Shown here one piece after another: positions 9,564-17,594 of a stretch of 64,000 nt of DNA. The number at the start of each line of letters is the position of its first letter. Positions within the stretch are counted from its first letter, which is position 1. The DNA lies in assembly GCF_026013645.1 (NCBI RefSeq), contig NZ_CP110224.1, positions 2,294,001-2,358,000 of the forward strand. Direction: 5' to 3'. The notes under the pieces were generated by a model. That model saw nothing but the letters and a program-made list of their open reading frames with translations. It had not been told where the DNA came from and ran no database searches. The translations under genes and the position numbers were made by a program. This DNA comes from Virgibacillus natechei (GTDB lineage Bacteria; Bacillota; Bacilli; Bacillales; Amphibacillaceae).

Positions 9564-10492
9564 CATGCGTGTTCTATATCCTCTATAACATATTGGGTTT
9601 CTTTCCATGTTTTCACGGATGCACCTGATGCCATTGGATGCCCGCCACCGTCATACTTTGCAGCTATTCCATTGATAACAGGACCTTTAGAACGCAATCG
9701 TACACGGATTAGGTCCTCTTCCTCTACAAAGATCACCCATGCTTTGATGCCCTCAATTTCGCCTAGAATACCAACTAACTGTCCCGTATCTATTGGTTCA
9801 ATCTGGTATTCATCTAAGATTTCTTTTGTTAATTTAATCGAACTCATCCCAGAAGGGGAAAGTTCAAAATTCTGCAATATATATCCTCTAAGCCTCGCAA
9901 TATTATCTTTAACATTATAAATTCCAGCGTATAAAGCTTCTCGGTCAAATTCATATCCTACGAGTTCCGCTGCATATTGAAAAGTCTTTTTCGTCGTGCT
10001 TGGAAACAAGAATCTTCCAGTATCCCCAACAATACCTGCATAAATTAAGCGTGCAGCTTCATTATTCATTTGAAACCCATCCTCTTTAGCATGCAAGTAT
10101 AATTCATATATTAACTCACTTGTGGAACTTGATTCCGTGTCCACCCACAATAAATCACCAAATGGATCTACATTAGGATGATGGTCAATTTTAATCAGCT
10201 TATTACCCAAGTTATATCGATCATCACAAATACGTGGGGCATTCGCTGTATCACATACAATAACCAAAGCATTTTCATAAACTCGATCAGCAATTTGATC
10301 CATTTTCACTAGAAATGTAAGGGAAGGATCCTCTTCACCTACCGCATAAACGTTTTTATTTGGGAATGATTGCTTAATCAACGCTTTCAACCCCGCTTGA
10401 GATCCTAACGCATCCGGATCCGGTCGTACATGCCTGTGTATAATAATTGTCTCATATTCCTTTATGGTCTGGATAATTTGTCTGATGCTCAT
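9548..10492 (-). CDS. nrnA: bifunctional oligoribonuclease / PAP phosphatase NrnA
   Basis: A DHH/DHHA1 phosphoesterase that degrades short RNA oligonucleotides from the end and removes the 3' phosphate from pAp, a by-product of sulfate assimilation. The 314-residue length fits YtqI/NrnA. Visible motifs are HRHVRPDPDALGS (about residues 19-31), the aspartate of VCDTANAP, the DHH signature KIDHHPN (about 102-108), and the C-terminal DHHA1 signature GGGHPMASGASV. The gene order ytrI-nrnA-ytpI-ytoI matches Bacillus, though nrnA is on the opposite strand to its neighbours. Two terminators follow. Confidence 0.95.
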   Translation of the reverse strand: MSIRQIIQTIKEYETIIIHRHVRPDPDALGSQAGLKALIKQSFPNKNVYAVGEEDPSLTFLVKMDQIADRVYENALVIVCDTANAPRICDDRYNLGNKLIKIDHHPNVDPFGDLLWVDTESSSTSELIYELYLHAKEDGFQMNNEAARLIYAGIVGDTGRFLFPSTTKKTFQYAAELVGYEFDREALYAGIYNVKDNIARLRGYILQNFELSPSGMSSIKLTKEILDEYQIEPIDTGQLVGILGEIEGIKAWVIFVEEEDLIRVRLRSKGPVINGIAAKYDGGGHPMASGASVKTWKETQYVIEDIEHACATFA

Positions 10493-10584
10493 TTTTTTAC
10501 CCCTTATCTATTTATTTACTGGCTAAATTGGTGAAAACAAGATATAATGATACTAATAATTTAATTAGAACTAGGAGAGATCTT

Positions 10585-10875
10585 ATGGTTATTTTCCCTA
10601 TCATTATCGTAATTTCTATTGTTTTATATGTATATTATAAAGTTGCTATTATGAAAAATAAAGATAAACTAACACAATTATATGTTAACGCAAAATCACG
10701 TATATGTCTCGGAAGTTTAGTTTTCTTTTTTGGTATTAATCAATACGTCTTCTATCAAACGCAATTCGCCTTGTTTGTAGGAATTGTTTTTGTGATCATT
10801 GGAGGAGCACTACTTTATGATGCTTTCAAAGAAGCGAAGCATTACCGAAATGAATGGAAACGTCTAAACGTATAA
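10585..10875 (+). CDS. ytpI: YtpI-family small membrane protein
   Basis: A 96-residue membrane protein with three hydrophobic helices (about residues 2-20, 45-60 and 62-82) and a basic C-terminus. The proposed start MVIFPIII has AGGAGAG seven bases upstream. The frame extends back to 10528 without a ribosome site. Position between nrnA and ytoI and its size match B. subtilis YtpI, whose function is not established. It is convergent with ytoI, with a shared terminator between them. Confidence 0.8.
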   Translation: MVIFPIIIVISIVLYVYYKVAIMKNKDKLTQLYVNAKSRICLGSLVFFFGINQYVFYQTQFALFVGIVFVIIGGALLYDAFKEAKHYRNEWKRLNV

Positions 10876-10897
10876 CAAAGATAAGCAAGGGCTAAGG

Positions 10898-10931
10898 GAA
10901 AAAGCTGACTATACCAATAGTCAGCTTTTTC
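10898..10931. terminator. bidirectional terminator between ytpI and ytoI
   Basis: A 15-base perfect stem (10898-10912 with 10917-10931) around a 4-base loop, with A-runs on one side and T-runs on the other, so it serves both convergent genes. Confidence 0.9.
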
Positions 10932-10934
10932 TCT

Positions 10935-12239
10935 TTAGCGATATATCAGCTGTGCCATGATTAATCCTTTACCTACTATTCGTTCCTCATTATACACTTC
11001 GACATCAATTTTAGCATACATACGCCCTGCCTCTAGTAAGGTAGGCTTGATGGTTAATTTACTATCAATTTGTACAGGCTTAATAAAATAGACGGTTAAA
11101 TTTTCGACAACTAGATCACCTTTTTTATGATATGATAACAACCTACTGCTCGCTTCCGTGATTAACGCTGTAAAGACTCCATTTGACAGTGTCCCTAATT
11201 GATTTGTCATCTGTGGACTAACTTGTGTTTGATAGCTAACCCCTTCTTCTAACGGTAAAAGGCTTGCTGAAACAACATCATCAATCGTTTCTCCAACTTG
11301 CGGTTGCCGCTGAATTTGCTGCAATGCTTTTAGCACATCCTGCCTTGATATCACCCCAAGCAGTTGATCTGTTCGAGAAACTACGGGAACCACTTCAATC
11401 CCTTCCCATACCATCATATGAGCAACAGAAGCAAGCGAGGTTTTTGCTTGTACAACTAAAGGATTCTTACTCATTACCTTATCAATGATAACATCTTTTT
11501 CTTTCCCTATAATATCTTTAGAGGTAACCACCCCGATAACACGTGCCTTATCGTCTACAACAGGAAATCTTGTATGGGTTGACTGGCTGTTTAAATCATA
11601 CCAATCGGCAATTGTGTCTTTCGTATCTAAATAAAACGATTCATCATATGGTGTGAAGATATCACCTACAAATACAATTTCCTTTTTAATTAATTGATCA
11701 TAAATAGCTCGGTTAATCATTGTCGCTACGGTAAATGAATCATAGCTCGTTGAAATGATTGGCAATTGTTTCTCATCGGCTAAACGCTTTATATAATCTT
11801 GTGTGTCGAAACCACCTGTAATCAAAACAGCGGCACCCTCATTTAAAGCCAATTCATGTGCTTTAATTCGGTTACCAACAATTAATAAAGAATCCGCTTC
11901 TGTATAGCGCATCATCGCATCCAGTTCCATAGCACCAATGACAAATTTATTCAAGGTTTTATGCAAACCTTCTCTTCCACCTAAAACCTGTCCATCAATA
12001 ATATTAATCACTTCTGCAAATGTTAATCGTTCAATATTTTCTTTTTTCTTCCGTTCAATTCGAATGGTTCCAACACGTTCAATCGTACTAACGATTCCTT
12101 GGTTTTCCGCTTCTTTGATAGCACGATATGCCGTTCCATCACTTACATGTAAGCTTTTAGCAATCTGCCTTACCGATATTTTATTCCCTACTTCTAAAGC
12201 TAGAATATGTTGGATTATCTGCTCATGCTTCGTTGCCAT
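10935..12239 (-). CDS. ytoI: CBS/DRTGG/hotdog-domain regulator YtoI
   Basis: A four-part protein of 434 residues. It has an N-terminal winged helix (about 1-60, VRQIAKSLHVSDGTAYRAIKEAENQGIVST), a DRTGG domain (about 70-185), two CBS domains (about 195-310, with TRFPVVDDKARVIGVVTSKDI and IEVVPVVSRTDQLLGVISRQDV) and a C-terminal hotdog fold (about 325-434). CBS pairs typically bind adenine nucleotides and hotdog folds bind acyl-CoA, so it may couple an energy or acyl signal to DNA binding; this is inference. An inverted repeat straddling its own promoter suggests autoregulation. Confidence 0.9.
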   Translation of the reverse strand: MATKHEQIIQHILALEVGNKISVRQIAKSLHVSDGTAYRAIKEAENQGIVSTIERVGTIRIERKKKENIERLTFAEVINIIDGQVLGGREGLHKTLNKFVIGAMELDAMMRYTEADSLLIVGNRIKAHELALNEGAAVLITGGFDTQDYIKRLADEKQLPIISTSYDSFTVATMINRAIYDQLIKKEIVFVGDIFTPYDESFYLDTKDTIADWYDLNSQSTHTRFPVVDDKARVIGVVTSKDIIGKEKDVIIDKVMSKNPLVVQAKTSLASVAHMMVWEGIEVVPVVSRTDQLLGVISRQDVLKALQQIQRQPQVGETIDDVVSASLLPLEEGVSYQTQVSPQMTNQLGTLSNGVFTALITEASSRLLSYHKKGDLVVENLTVYFIKPVQIDSKLTIKPTLLEAGRMYAKIDVEVYNEERIVGKGLIMAQLIYR

Positions 12240-12254
12240 TGTTGTTCACCAACC

Positions 12255-12299
12255 TTCAACTGTACTAGTTCATTATTTACTGTTTATTATACAGTTGAA
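12255..12299 (-). promoter_or_regulatory. operator-like inverted repeat at the ytoI promoter
   Basis: TTCAACTGTA (12255-12264) is the exact reverse complement of TACAGTTGAA (12290-12299). The arms are 25 bases apart, and the upstream arm overlaps the -10 box of the ytoI promoter. The centre-to-centre distance (35 bases) is about 3.5 helical turns, so one dimer per arm or a looped complex is imaginable. YtoI itself, with its winged helix, is the obvious candidate ligand. Confidence 0.5.
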
Positions 12300-12314
12300 T
12301 GGGGATAAAGTAAA
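12286..12314 (-). promoter_or_regulatory. sigma-A promoter of ytoI
   Basis: TTTACT (12309-12314) and a consensus TATAAT (12286-12291) on the minus strand with a 17-base spacer, 47 bases before the ytoI start. Confidence 0.65.
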
Positions 12315-12349
12315 ACTTCATTCAGTAAGGGGGAAAGCGTACAGGATAT

Positions 12350-12571
12350 TTATTGGGTCTGTCTTTCCCTTCGGTTTTCCTGTTCCATAACTGGAGGCTT
12401 CGTCATTTGTAAAAGTGTAGAAAAATTGGCTCCTACCACTAATAAAAAGAACCCTAACCAGCCACCCCAAAAAACCCGCTCCAGCATTGTTGTAGCTTCC
12501 GGTATAACAGGCCAAGCAAAATATAGAAGAAAACCAGCTAATAATAATCGTAGAACAGCATAATGGCGCAT
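12350..12571 (-). CDS. small membrane protein of unknown function
   Basis: A 73-residue protein with two predicted transmembrane helices (about residues 5-25 and 32-52) and a charged tail ending in a Glu/Arg-rich stretch. A strong purine-rich ribosome site (GGAGGGAGGGGG) precedes the ATG at 12571, which argues for real translation. It lies between ytoI and comC on the same strand. I do not recognise the family. Two small helices with the charged tail probably on the cytoplasmic side is all that can be said. Confidence 0.65.
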   Translation of the reverse strand: MRHYAVLRLLLAGFLLYFAWPVIPEATTMLERVFWGGWLGFFLLVVGANFSTLLQMTKPPVMEQENRRERQTQ

Positions 12572-12637
12572 ATTAATACCCCCTCCCTCCTTACTAGTTT
12601 ATGAGAGGGGATATCTATTTTAGAACACTATATCTAC

Positions 12638-13393
12638 TTATAAAAGTAAATTAAAATAGCTGTTTATTAATGATTCTCCATAAAAATAAGTTATAAGTGC
12701 TGCTACAACAATATATGGTCCAAAAGGAACCGGCTGCTTACGTCCAATAACTCTTGTTAAAAGGAGTGCCATACCAATAATTGCCCCAATCATACAAGCA
12801 AGAAAGAAAGCCAGTAATACCTTTTCCATACCAAGCACAATACCAAGCACACCAAATAACTTCATATCACCCGCTCCCATACCACCACGACTTACGATTA
12901 TGATGACAGCAATAATGGAAAATCCAATGATAGCTCCTAGTAGGGCCGACCACCATGGATCAAGTGGTTGAAAGATCCTCATGATGATAAATAATGGAAG
13001 GAAAAAGAGCAGTACGTTGTTTGGTATAAGCATGTATTTAATATCTGATATGATAATGATTACCAGCATGGAGACTAATAATAATGCTGTAACTAGCTCT
13101 AGGTTCAACCCGATGACCACGTAACTCCATGTAAATAAGATTCCTGTTACAAGTTCCATCAAGGGATATATGTATGATATTTTTTCTTTACAGTGGCGGC
13201 ATTTACCACCCAGGATGGCAAACGAAAGAAGTGGTATATTATCATACCATGCCAATTGATGTTGACAATATGGACAAATCGACCGTTCATTTGCGAATGG
13301 TTGATTTATCGGGACACGTAAACCTACAACATTGTAAAAAGAGCCAAAAATGAGACCTAGTAGAAAGATTAAGATAATGATTGTCGTATTCAT
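12638..13393 (-). CDS. comC: prepilin peptidase / N-methyltransferase ComC
   Basis: A membrane aspartyl protease that cleaves and N-methylates type IV-like competence pseudopilins. The 251-residue protein starts with a hydrophobic helix, then the cytoplasmic loop with two CxxC pairs (CPYC about residues 40-43 and CRHC about 65-68) that carry the methylase activity. Two catalytic aspartates are visible, one in IIISDIKYMLIPN and one in the signature GAGDMK. The C-terminal half is a bundle of membrane helices. No ComG cluster is in the window, so its substrates are encoded elsewhere. Confidence 0.93.
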   Translation of the reverse strand: MNTTIIILIFLLGLIFGSFYNVVGLRVPINQPFANERSICPYCQHQLAWYDNIPLLSFAILGGKCRHCKEKISYIYPLMELVTGILFTWSYVVIGLNLELVTALLLVSMLVIIIISDIKYMLIPNNVLLFFLPLFIIMRIFQPLDPWWSALLGAIIGFSIIAVIIIVSRGGMGAGDMKLFGVLGIVLGMEKVLLAFFLACMIGAIIGMALLLTRVIGRKQPVPFGPYIVVAALITYFYGESLINSYFNLLL

Positions 13394-13778
13394 AGTTGGA
13401 TCTCCTTTGTTATCTCATGAAATTATAATTGAAAAAAAGGCCTCACAACAGACTGATGGCGTACAAAGTAATGACATTCAGTGGATCAATCCTATTCGTA
13501 ATAGTATACTATTTTTCAACAAAAAACCACAAATTAATCTGAATTTATGCACAAAAGTATGGGTACTGCCATTCCTGCCCTCTTTTTCCCTTTCTTGTAC
13601 ATATTCTTCTATAAAAATCAAAATAAGATTGTGATCTGACCCTATTCCGCCTTTTAGGTAAAATATAGTATACTTTCATCTATCTTTTCTTGAATTTGGG
13701 TTGGAAAAAATTATGCATTCGTGTAAACTTCATTACTATATAGTTTTTTATAAAAATAATCTTAAAGAGGTGTTCAGG
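13394..13778. other. 385-base divergent intergenic region between comC and the BCCT gene
   Basis: AT-rich, with no frame that looks coding on either strand. It must hold both divergent promoters. On the minus strand a candidate comC promoter lies at 13503-13532. On the plus strand TATACT (13667-13672) could serve the transporter, but no good -35 lies 17 bases before it. Nothing else is recognised. Confidence 0.5.
13503..13532 (-). promoter_or_regulatory. possible comC promoter
   Basis: TTGTGG (13527-13532) and TATACT (13503-13508) on the minus strand with an 18-base spacer, 110 bases before comC. The long leader and imperfect -35 make it a candidate only. No ComK box was recognised. Confidence 0.35.
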
Positions 13779-15656
13779 TTGTCAGAAAAAACGAAGGAAA
13801 ACAAACAACACTCCCCCCCTTATGTACTGTACTTTTCAGCGATTTTAATTTTCTTATTTGTTCTATGGGGAGCAATATTTCCAACACATCTTGGTAATAC
13901 TGCAGGTGCAGCATTGGATTGGGTAATTGACTCCTTCGGTTGGTATTATATGCTGATAGCAAGCGGATTTGTCGTATTTGGTATCTTCGTGACTATTTCT
14001 CCTTTTGGAAATCTACGGCTCGGAGACGAAGATGATCGGCCCGAGCATTCCTTTATCTCATGGATAGGGATGTTATTTGCTGCCGGTTTGGGAGCAGGGT
14101 TTGTATTCTTCGGTGTAGCAGAGCCCGTATTATATTATATGGACGTGCCATCAGGGGTCGTACCTGGAACTGTTGAAGCTGCTGAAACTGGCTTGCGCTA
14201 TGGTGTATTTCACTGGGGCTTACATGCTTGGGGAGCGTTTTCAATTGTGGGACTTACATTAGCTTATGTTCAATACCGCAAACACCAACCGGCTTTAATA
14301 AGTTCAGCTTTTTACCCTTTAATTGGGGATAAAACGAAGGGTTGGCTGGGGCACCTAATTGATATATTAGCAGTTATCTCTACTGCAGCAGGTGTTGCTA
14401 CAACATTTGGAATCAGTGCCCTACAAATGTCTGGAGGGATCTCTTATCTTACTCCTTTGAACAATAGCTTACCATTACAGCTTACAATTATTTCTATTGT
14501 GACAGTTTTATTCCTTATTTCAGCCGTTAATGGAATAAATAAGGGAATTAAGCGCTTAACGAATATCAATTTAGTGTTATCTGGTTTGTTGCTCTTATTT
14601 GTACTTTCTGTTGGACCGACGATCACCTTGATGGAAAGCATGGTAACGTCGCTTGGTGGATACGCTTCTAATATAATAGATATGTCACTTACGATGAGTC
14701 CTTTCCAAATGGATGAATGGTTGGGAGCGAATACAATCTTTTTTTGGGCTTGGCATATTTCCTGGTCTCCTTTCGTCGGATTGTTTATAGCACGAATATC
14801 CAAAGGGCGGACGATCAGAGAATTTTTTGCTGGTGTATTACTCGTCCCTACACTGCTTGCAGTTATATGGTTTTCGACATTTGGTGGAACGGCACTTAAT
14901 ATTGAAATGGACGGAATCTTTCCACTAGCAGAGATTGCCGGTGGTGAAGTCGAATTAACTCTATTTGCAATGCTTGAACAGCTTCCATTACCATTAATAT
15001 CTAGCCTAATAGCAGTTATAGTAATCGCTCTATTCTTCATTACTTCTGCTGATTCCGCTGCTTTTGTGTTAGGTTCGATGACATCTGGTGGCTCATTAAA
15101 TCCAAAATTGAGTTTAAAAATTATTTGGGGGCTACTAATGGCTGGTACCGCTTCTGTTCTTTTAGTAAGTGGTGGTGGCGGTTTAGAAGCACTGCAAACA
15201 GCCGCATTAGTTGCAGCATTACCATTTGCATTTGTTCTCATTCTCATGATTGTATCTGTTAGTATTATGATGAGTAAAGACTGGAGTTTAGCAGAGCGAA
15301 ATAAACGGAAGAAAAGAGATGACACACTAAAGCAAACCCTTCGTCAAGAAACATACACCGAATTGAAAGAAGAGTTAACAGACGAATGGCGTGACGAATT
15401 GAGAAAAGAGCTCATCGCTATGGGTAAAAACAATGCCGAAATGGTACACTTTCAAACGAATGACCAAACAGCGATTGTTGGAAAACAAATTCGAGATATC
15501 GGCTTTCCGACACATGTTAATATTAGTGCTATTGAGCGTGGTGATAACATCCTATCACCGTCAGGAAGTACCGTCATCCAATCTGGTGATTTCTTGTATA
15601 TCTTGACAGAATCAAACCAAAAAGAGGCACTACATGAGCTTTTGCTTAATAAATGA
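13779..15656 (+). CDS. BCCT-family glycine betaine/choline-type transporter with C-terminal RCK_C-like domain
   Basis: A secondary transporter for betaine, choline or carnitine-like osmolytes, driven by a sodium or proton gradient. It has 12 hydrophobic segments and the family signature FFWAWHISWSPFVGLFIARI followed by SKGRTIREF. I start it at the TTG at 13779 because AGAGGTG lies six bases before; the frame opens at 13701 without a ribosome site. The product is 625 residues, about 110 longer than OpuD. After the last helix comes a charged linker (about 510-560) and then a TrkA-C/RCK_C-like domain (about 565-625: VGKQIRDIGF, ISAIERGDNILSPSGSTVIQSGDFLYIL). RCK_C domains bind small ligands such as nucleotides, so regulation by a cytoplasmic ligand is likely but inferred. 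The substrate is not determined. Confidence 0.9.
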   Translation: MSEKTKENKQHSPPYVLYFSAILIFLFVLWGAIFPTHLGNTAGAALDWVIDSFGWYYMLIASGFVVFGIFVTISPFGNLRLGDEDDRPEHSFISWIGMLFAAGLGAGFVFFGVAEPVLYYMDVPSGVVPGTVEAAETGLRYGVFHWGLHAWGAFSIVGLTLAYVQYRKHQPALISSAFYPLIGDKTKGWLGHLIDILAVISTAAGVATTFGISALQMSGGISYLTPLNNSLPLQLTIISIVTVLFLISAVNGINKGIKRLTNINLVLSGLLLLFVLSVGPTITLMESMVTSLGGYASNIIDMSLTMSPFQMDEWLGANTIFFWAWHISWSPFVGLFIARISKGRTIREFFAGVLLVPTLLAVIWFSTFGGTALNIEMDGIFPLAEIAGGEVELTLFAMLEQLPLPLISSLIAVIVIALFFITSADSAAFVLGSMTSGGSLNPKLSLKIIWGLLMAGTASVLLVSGGGGLEALQTAALVAALPFAFVLILMIVSVSIMMSKDWSLAERNKRKKRDDTLKQTLRQETYTELKEELTDEWRDELRKELIAMGKNNAEMVHFQTNDQTAIVGKQIRDIGFPTHVNISAIERGDNILSPSGSTVIQSGDFLYILTESNQKEALHELLLNK

Positions 15657-15705
15657 TACTATACCTCTATTTCATTAAGAAAGCCTTTTCGATAGCTTAG
15701 CCACT

Positions 15706-15747
15706 AAAAAAGCGTGAGCCTATTTTAATAGGAACTCACGCTTTTTT
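15706..15747 (+). terminator. terminator of the BCCT gene
   Basis: A 13-base outer stem (15706-15718 with 15735-15747) plus an inner 6-base stem, ending in TTTTTT. The A-run on the other side makes it usable in both directions. Confidence 0.88.
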
Positions 15748-15808
15748 ATCCGCATAAATGCTGGCTTTGGTTTTTGTCATAAAGGGTTAGCTAACGCCAA
15801 TTTTTTCT

Positions 15809-16016
15809 TGCATAGGAAACTATAGAATTTAAAAGCTGTGGATAACTAATTTGCCGAAATATCCACATCCAGCTCCAGCGCCCAGCAACAATCAAACTTC
15901 ACACTCCTCCACTACGATAAGTCAACATCGACTCACTTCGTTCGTCGTGTTTCCTTTATCTCATTGCGAAGTGCTCCAGTTTGTACGTTGCTAAACGGGC
16001 GCTTGCGCTTTTGTTC
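15809..16016 (+). repeat. family A modular repeat, short copy (208 bp)
   Basis: Homologous to 55324-55765 (same orientation) and 26086-26609 (inverted). It starts TGCATAGGAAACTATAG, carries an inverted pair of DnaA-box-like 9-mers (15837-15845 and 15859-15867), then the CCAGCTCCAGCGCCCAGCAAC segment. It ends with GGGCGCTTGCGCTTTTGTTC directly against the ytkL stop codon (16017-16019). Compared with the long copies it lacks the internal tandem units. It lies between the convergent BCCT gene and ytkL. Confidence 0.85.
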
Positions 16017-16697
16017 TTATAACTTCATTTCTTCACCAATCTGCATTACTCTTCCTTGTCCAGTCTGAACCTTTTTCGCGAAATCTTCCGCATCTTGTTC
16101 GATTAACGGGAATGTATTGAAATGAACAGGCACAACGATCTTTGCTTCAATCCAGTCTGCTGCAACCAAAGCATCTTCTGGCCCCATTGTAAAATTATCT
16201 CCAATTGGGACGAATGCTACATCAATTTCATTCATTTCACCGATTAACCTCAAGTCAGAAAATAGACCTGTATCTCCAACATGATAAATGGTATTACCCT
16301 CGGCGGTTAGCAATATTCCTGCAGGCATCCCAGTATAGATAATTGTACCATCATCTTCTGTATAGGCAGAACCATGAAAAGCTTGTGTGAATTTCACACG
16401 TCCAAAATCAAAGTCATGTTTTCCTCCAATATGCATTGGATGTGTGTTTAGTCCTTTTGATTCCAGATAGTTAGCCAATTCATTTGGAGCCACGACTAAT
16501 GCTTCATTTCTTTTCGCAATGTCAACTGTATCTCCTACATGGTCATTATGTCCGTGCGTTAGTAAAATGACGTCTGCTTTAACAGTATCAGCATCTAAGT
16601 CACATGCTTCATTTCCAGAAATAAATGGATCCATTAATATGGTGTGATTACTTGTTTCAATTTTAACTACAGAATGTCCATGATACGATACCTTCAC
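16017..16697 (-). CDS. ytkL: UPF0173 metal-dependent hydrolase YtkL
   Basis: A metallo-beta-lactamase-fold hydrolase of 226 residues, close to B. subtilis YtkL; the substrate is unknown. The metal motif [10 protein letters not shown] is at about residues 47-56. Further ligands are visible in FHGSAY, in the aspartate of [11 protein letters not shown] and in PVHFNTFP near the end. The start is GTG at 16697, with AAGGAGAGG seven bases upstream. A family A repeat begins at the base directly after its stop codon. pspA lies upstream on the same strand. Confidence 0.93.
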   Translation of the reverse strand: MKVSYHGHSVVKIETSNHTILMDPFISGNEACDLDADTVKADVILLTHGHNDHVGDTVDIAKRNEALVVAPNELANYLESKGLNTHPMHIGGKHDFDFGRVKFTQAFHGSAYTEDDGTIIYTGMPAGILLTAEGNTIYHVGDTGLFSDLRLIGEMNEIDVAFVPIGDNFTMGPEDALVAADWIEAKIVVPVHFNTFPLIEQDAEDFAKKVQTGQGRVMQIGEEMKL

Positions 16698-16779
16698 GCT
16701 AAAACCTCTCCTTGCTATACTATTTACTCTTTAGTAGAGTATCCTTTTCATTTCTACCCGTTCGTCTTCATTTGTATGC

Positions 16780-17448
16780 TTATTTTTTGTTCTTTTTCTT
16801 TTTAAGTTCCGCTAATTCTTTATCCACACTATTTGTTTCGAGTGATTCAAATTCTTCATCCAATGTGCGGGAAACATTCGACAGATCTTCTGTTGTTTCT
16901 GCTTCTGCCTCATATTGCAGAACTTTTTCTTCCATTCGTTCAAAGCCTTGTCTTGACTCGTCACTGCCAATATTTGACATCGTCCGATTCATCTTCGCTT
17001 TTGTTTGTGCTGTTTCTGCTCGGGCTTTCAATGTATCTTTTTTGAGTCTCATTTGATTATATTCTTTTTTCATTTCATCTAGTTTTTCTTTGATTTCACC
17101 TGAATCACTTTTAGCGCGTTCCCATGATTCACTTAAGACTTCTAATTGTTTTTCATTTTCTGTTTTATCTTCCAAGGCCCGACGTGCTAAATCATCATTA
17201 CCCGCTTCTACAGCCTGCTCTGCTTGATTTTGCCTTTTTTCTATCAAGGCCCCGGCATCATTGGCTTTGCGTTTGAGCATCTTCTCGTTTGCAATTTGTT
17301 TAGCAACAGCCCCTTCCGCCTCTTCAATATCTTCTTCCATGTCCCGCATGAACTGATCCAGCATTTTCACAGGATCTTCAGCTTTATCAAGCATTGCATT
17401 CAATTCGGAGCCTACAACTGTTTTTATGCGTCTAAAAAATTTAAACAT
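16780..17448 (-). CDS. pspA: PspA/IM30-family membrane stress protein
   Basis: A peripheral membrane protein that assembles into scaffolds protecting damaged membranes. The 222-residue product begins with the amphipathic helix FKFFRRIKTVVGSELNAMLD, followed by a nearly continuous coiled coil rich in Glu, Lys and Gln, as in PspA, LiaH and Vipp1. AAGGAGG precedes the ATG. It could be a LiaH- or PspA-type member. No liaIRS-like partners are adjacent, so its trigger cannot be told from context. Confidence 0.9.
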   Translation of the reverse strand: MFKFFRRIKTVVGSELNAMLDKAEDPVKMLDQFMRDMEEDIEEAEGAVAKQIANEKMLKRKANDAGALIEKRQNQAEQAVEAGNDDLARRALEDKTENEKQLEVLSESWERAKSDSGEIKEKLDEMKKEYNQMRLKKDTLKARAETAQTKAKMNRTMSNIGSDESRQGFERMEEKVLQYEAEAETTEDLSNVSRTLDEEFESLETNSVDKELAELKKKKNKK

Positions 17449-17594
17449 GTAAATCCTCCTTTATTTTAGTAGCATACAATTTCTATGTAGTACGGTTTTC
17501 CCTTAAAAAAGTTTCACTAAAATAGAAATTTATATTGCACATGTATCTCTGTTATAATTATCATGTACATACATTTTAGCGGGGGGCTTTACTT

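Noticed and set aside
10898..10931. Possible small RNA between ytpI and ytoI
   Set aside because: The structure is fully explained as a bidirectional terminator.
14444..15325. 293-codon open frame antisense to the BCCT gene
   Set aside because: It is a shadow frame; composition mirrors the transporter, with no ribosome site or recognisable domain.
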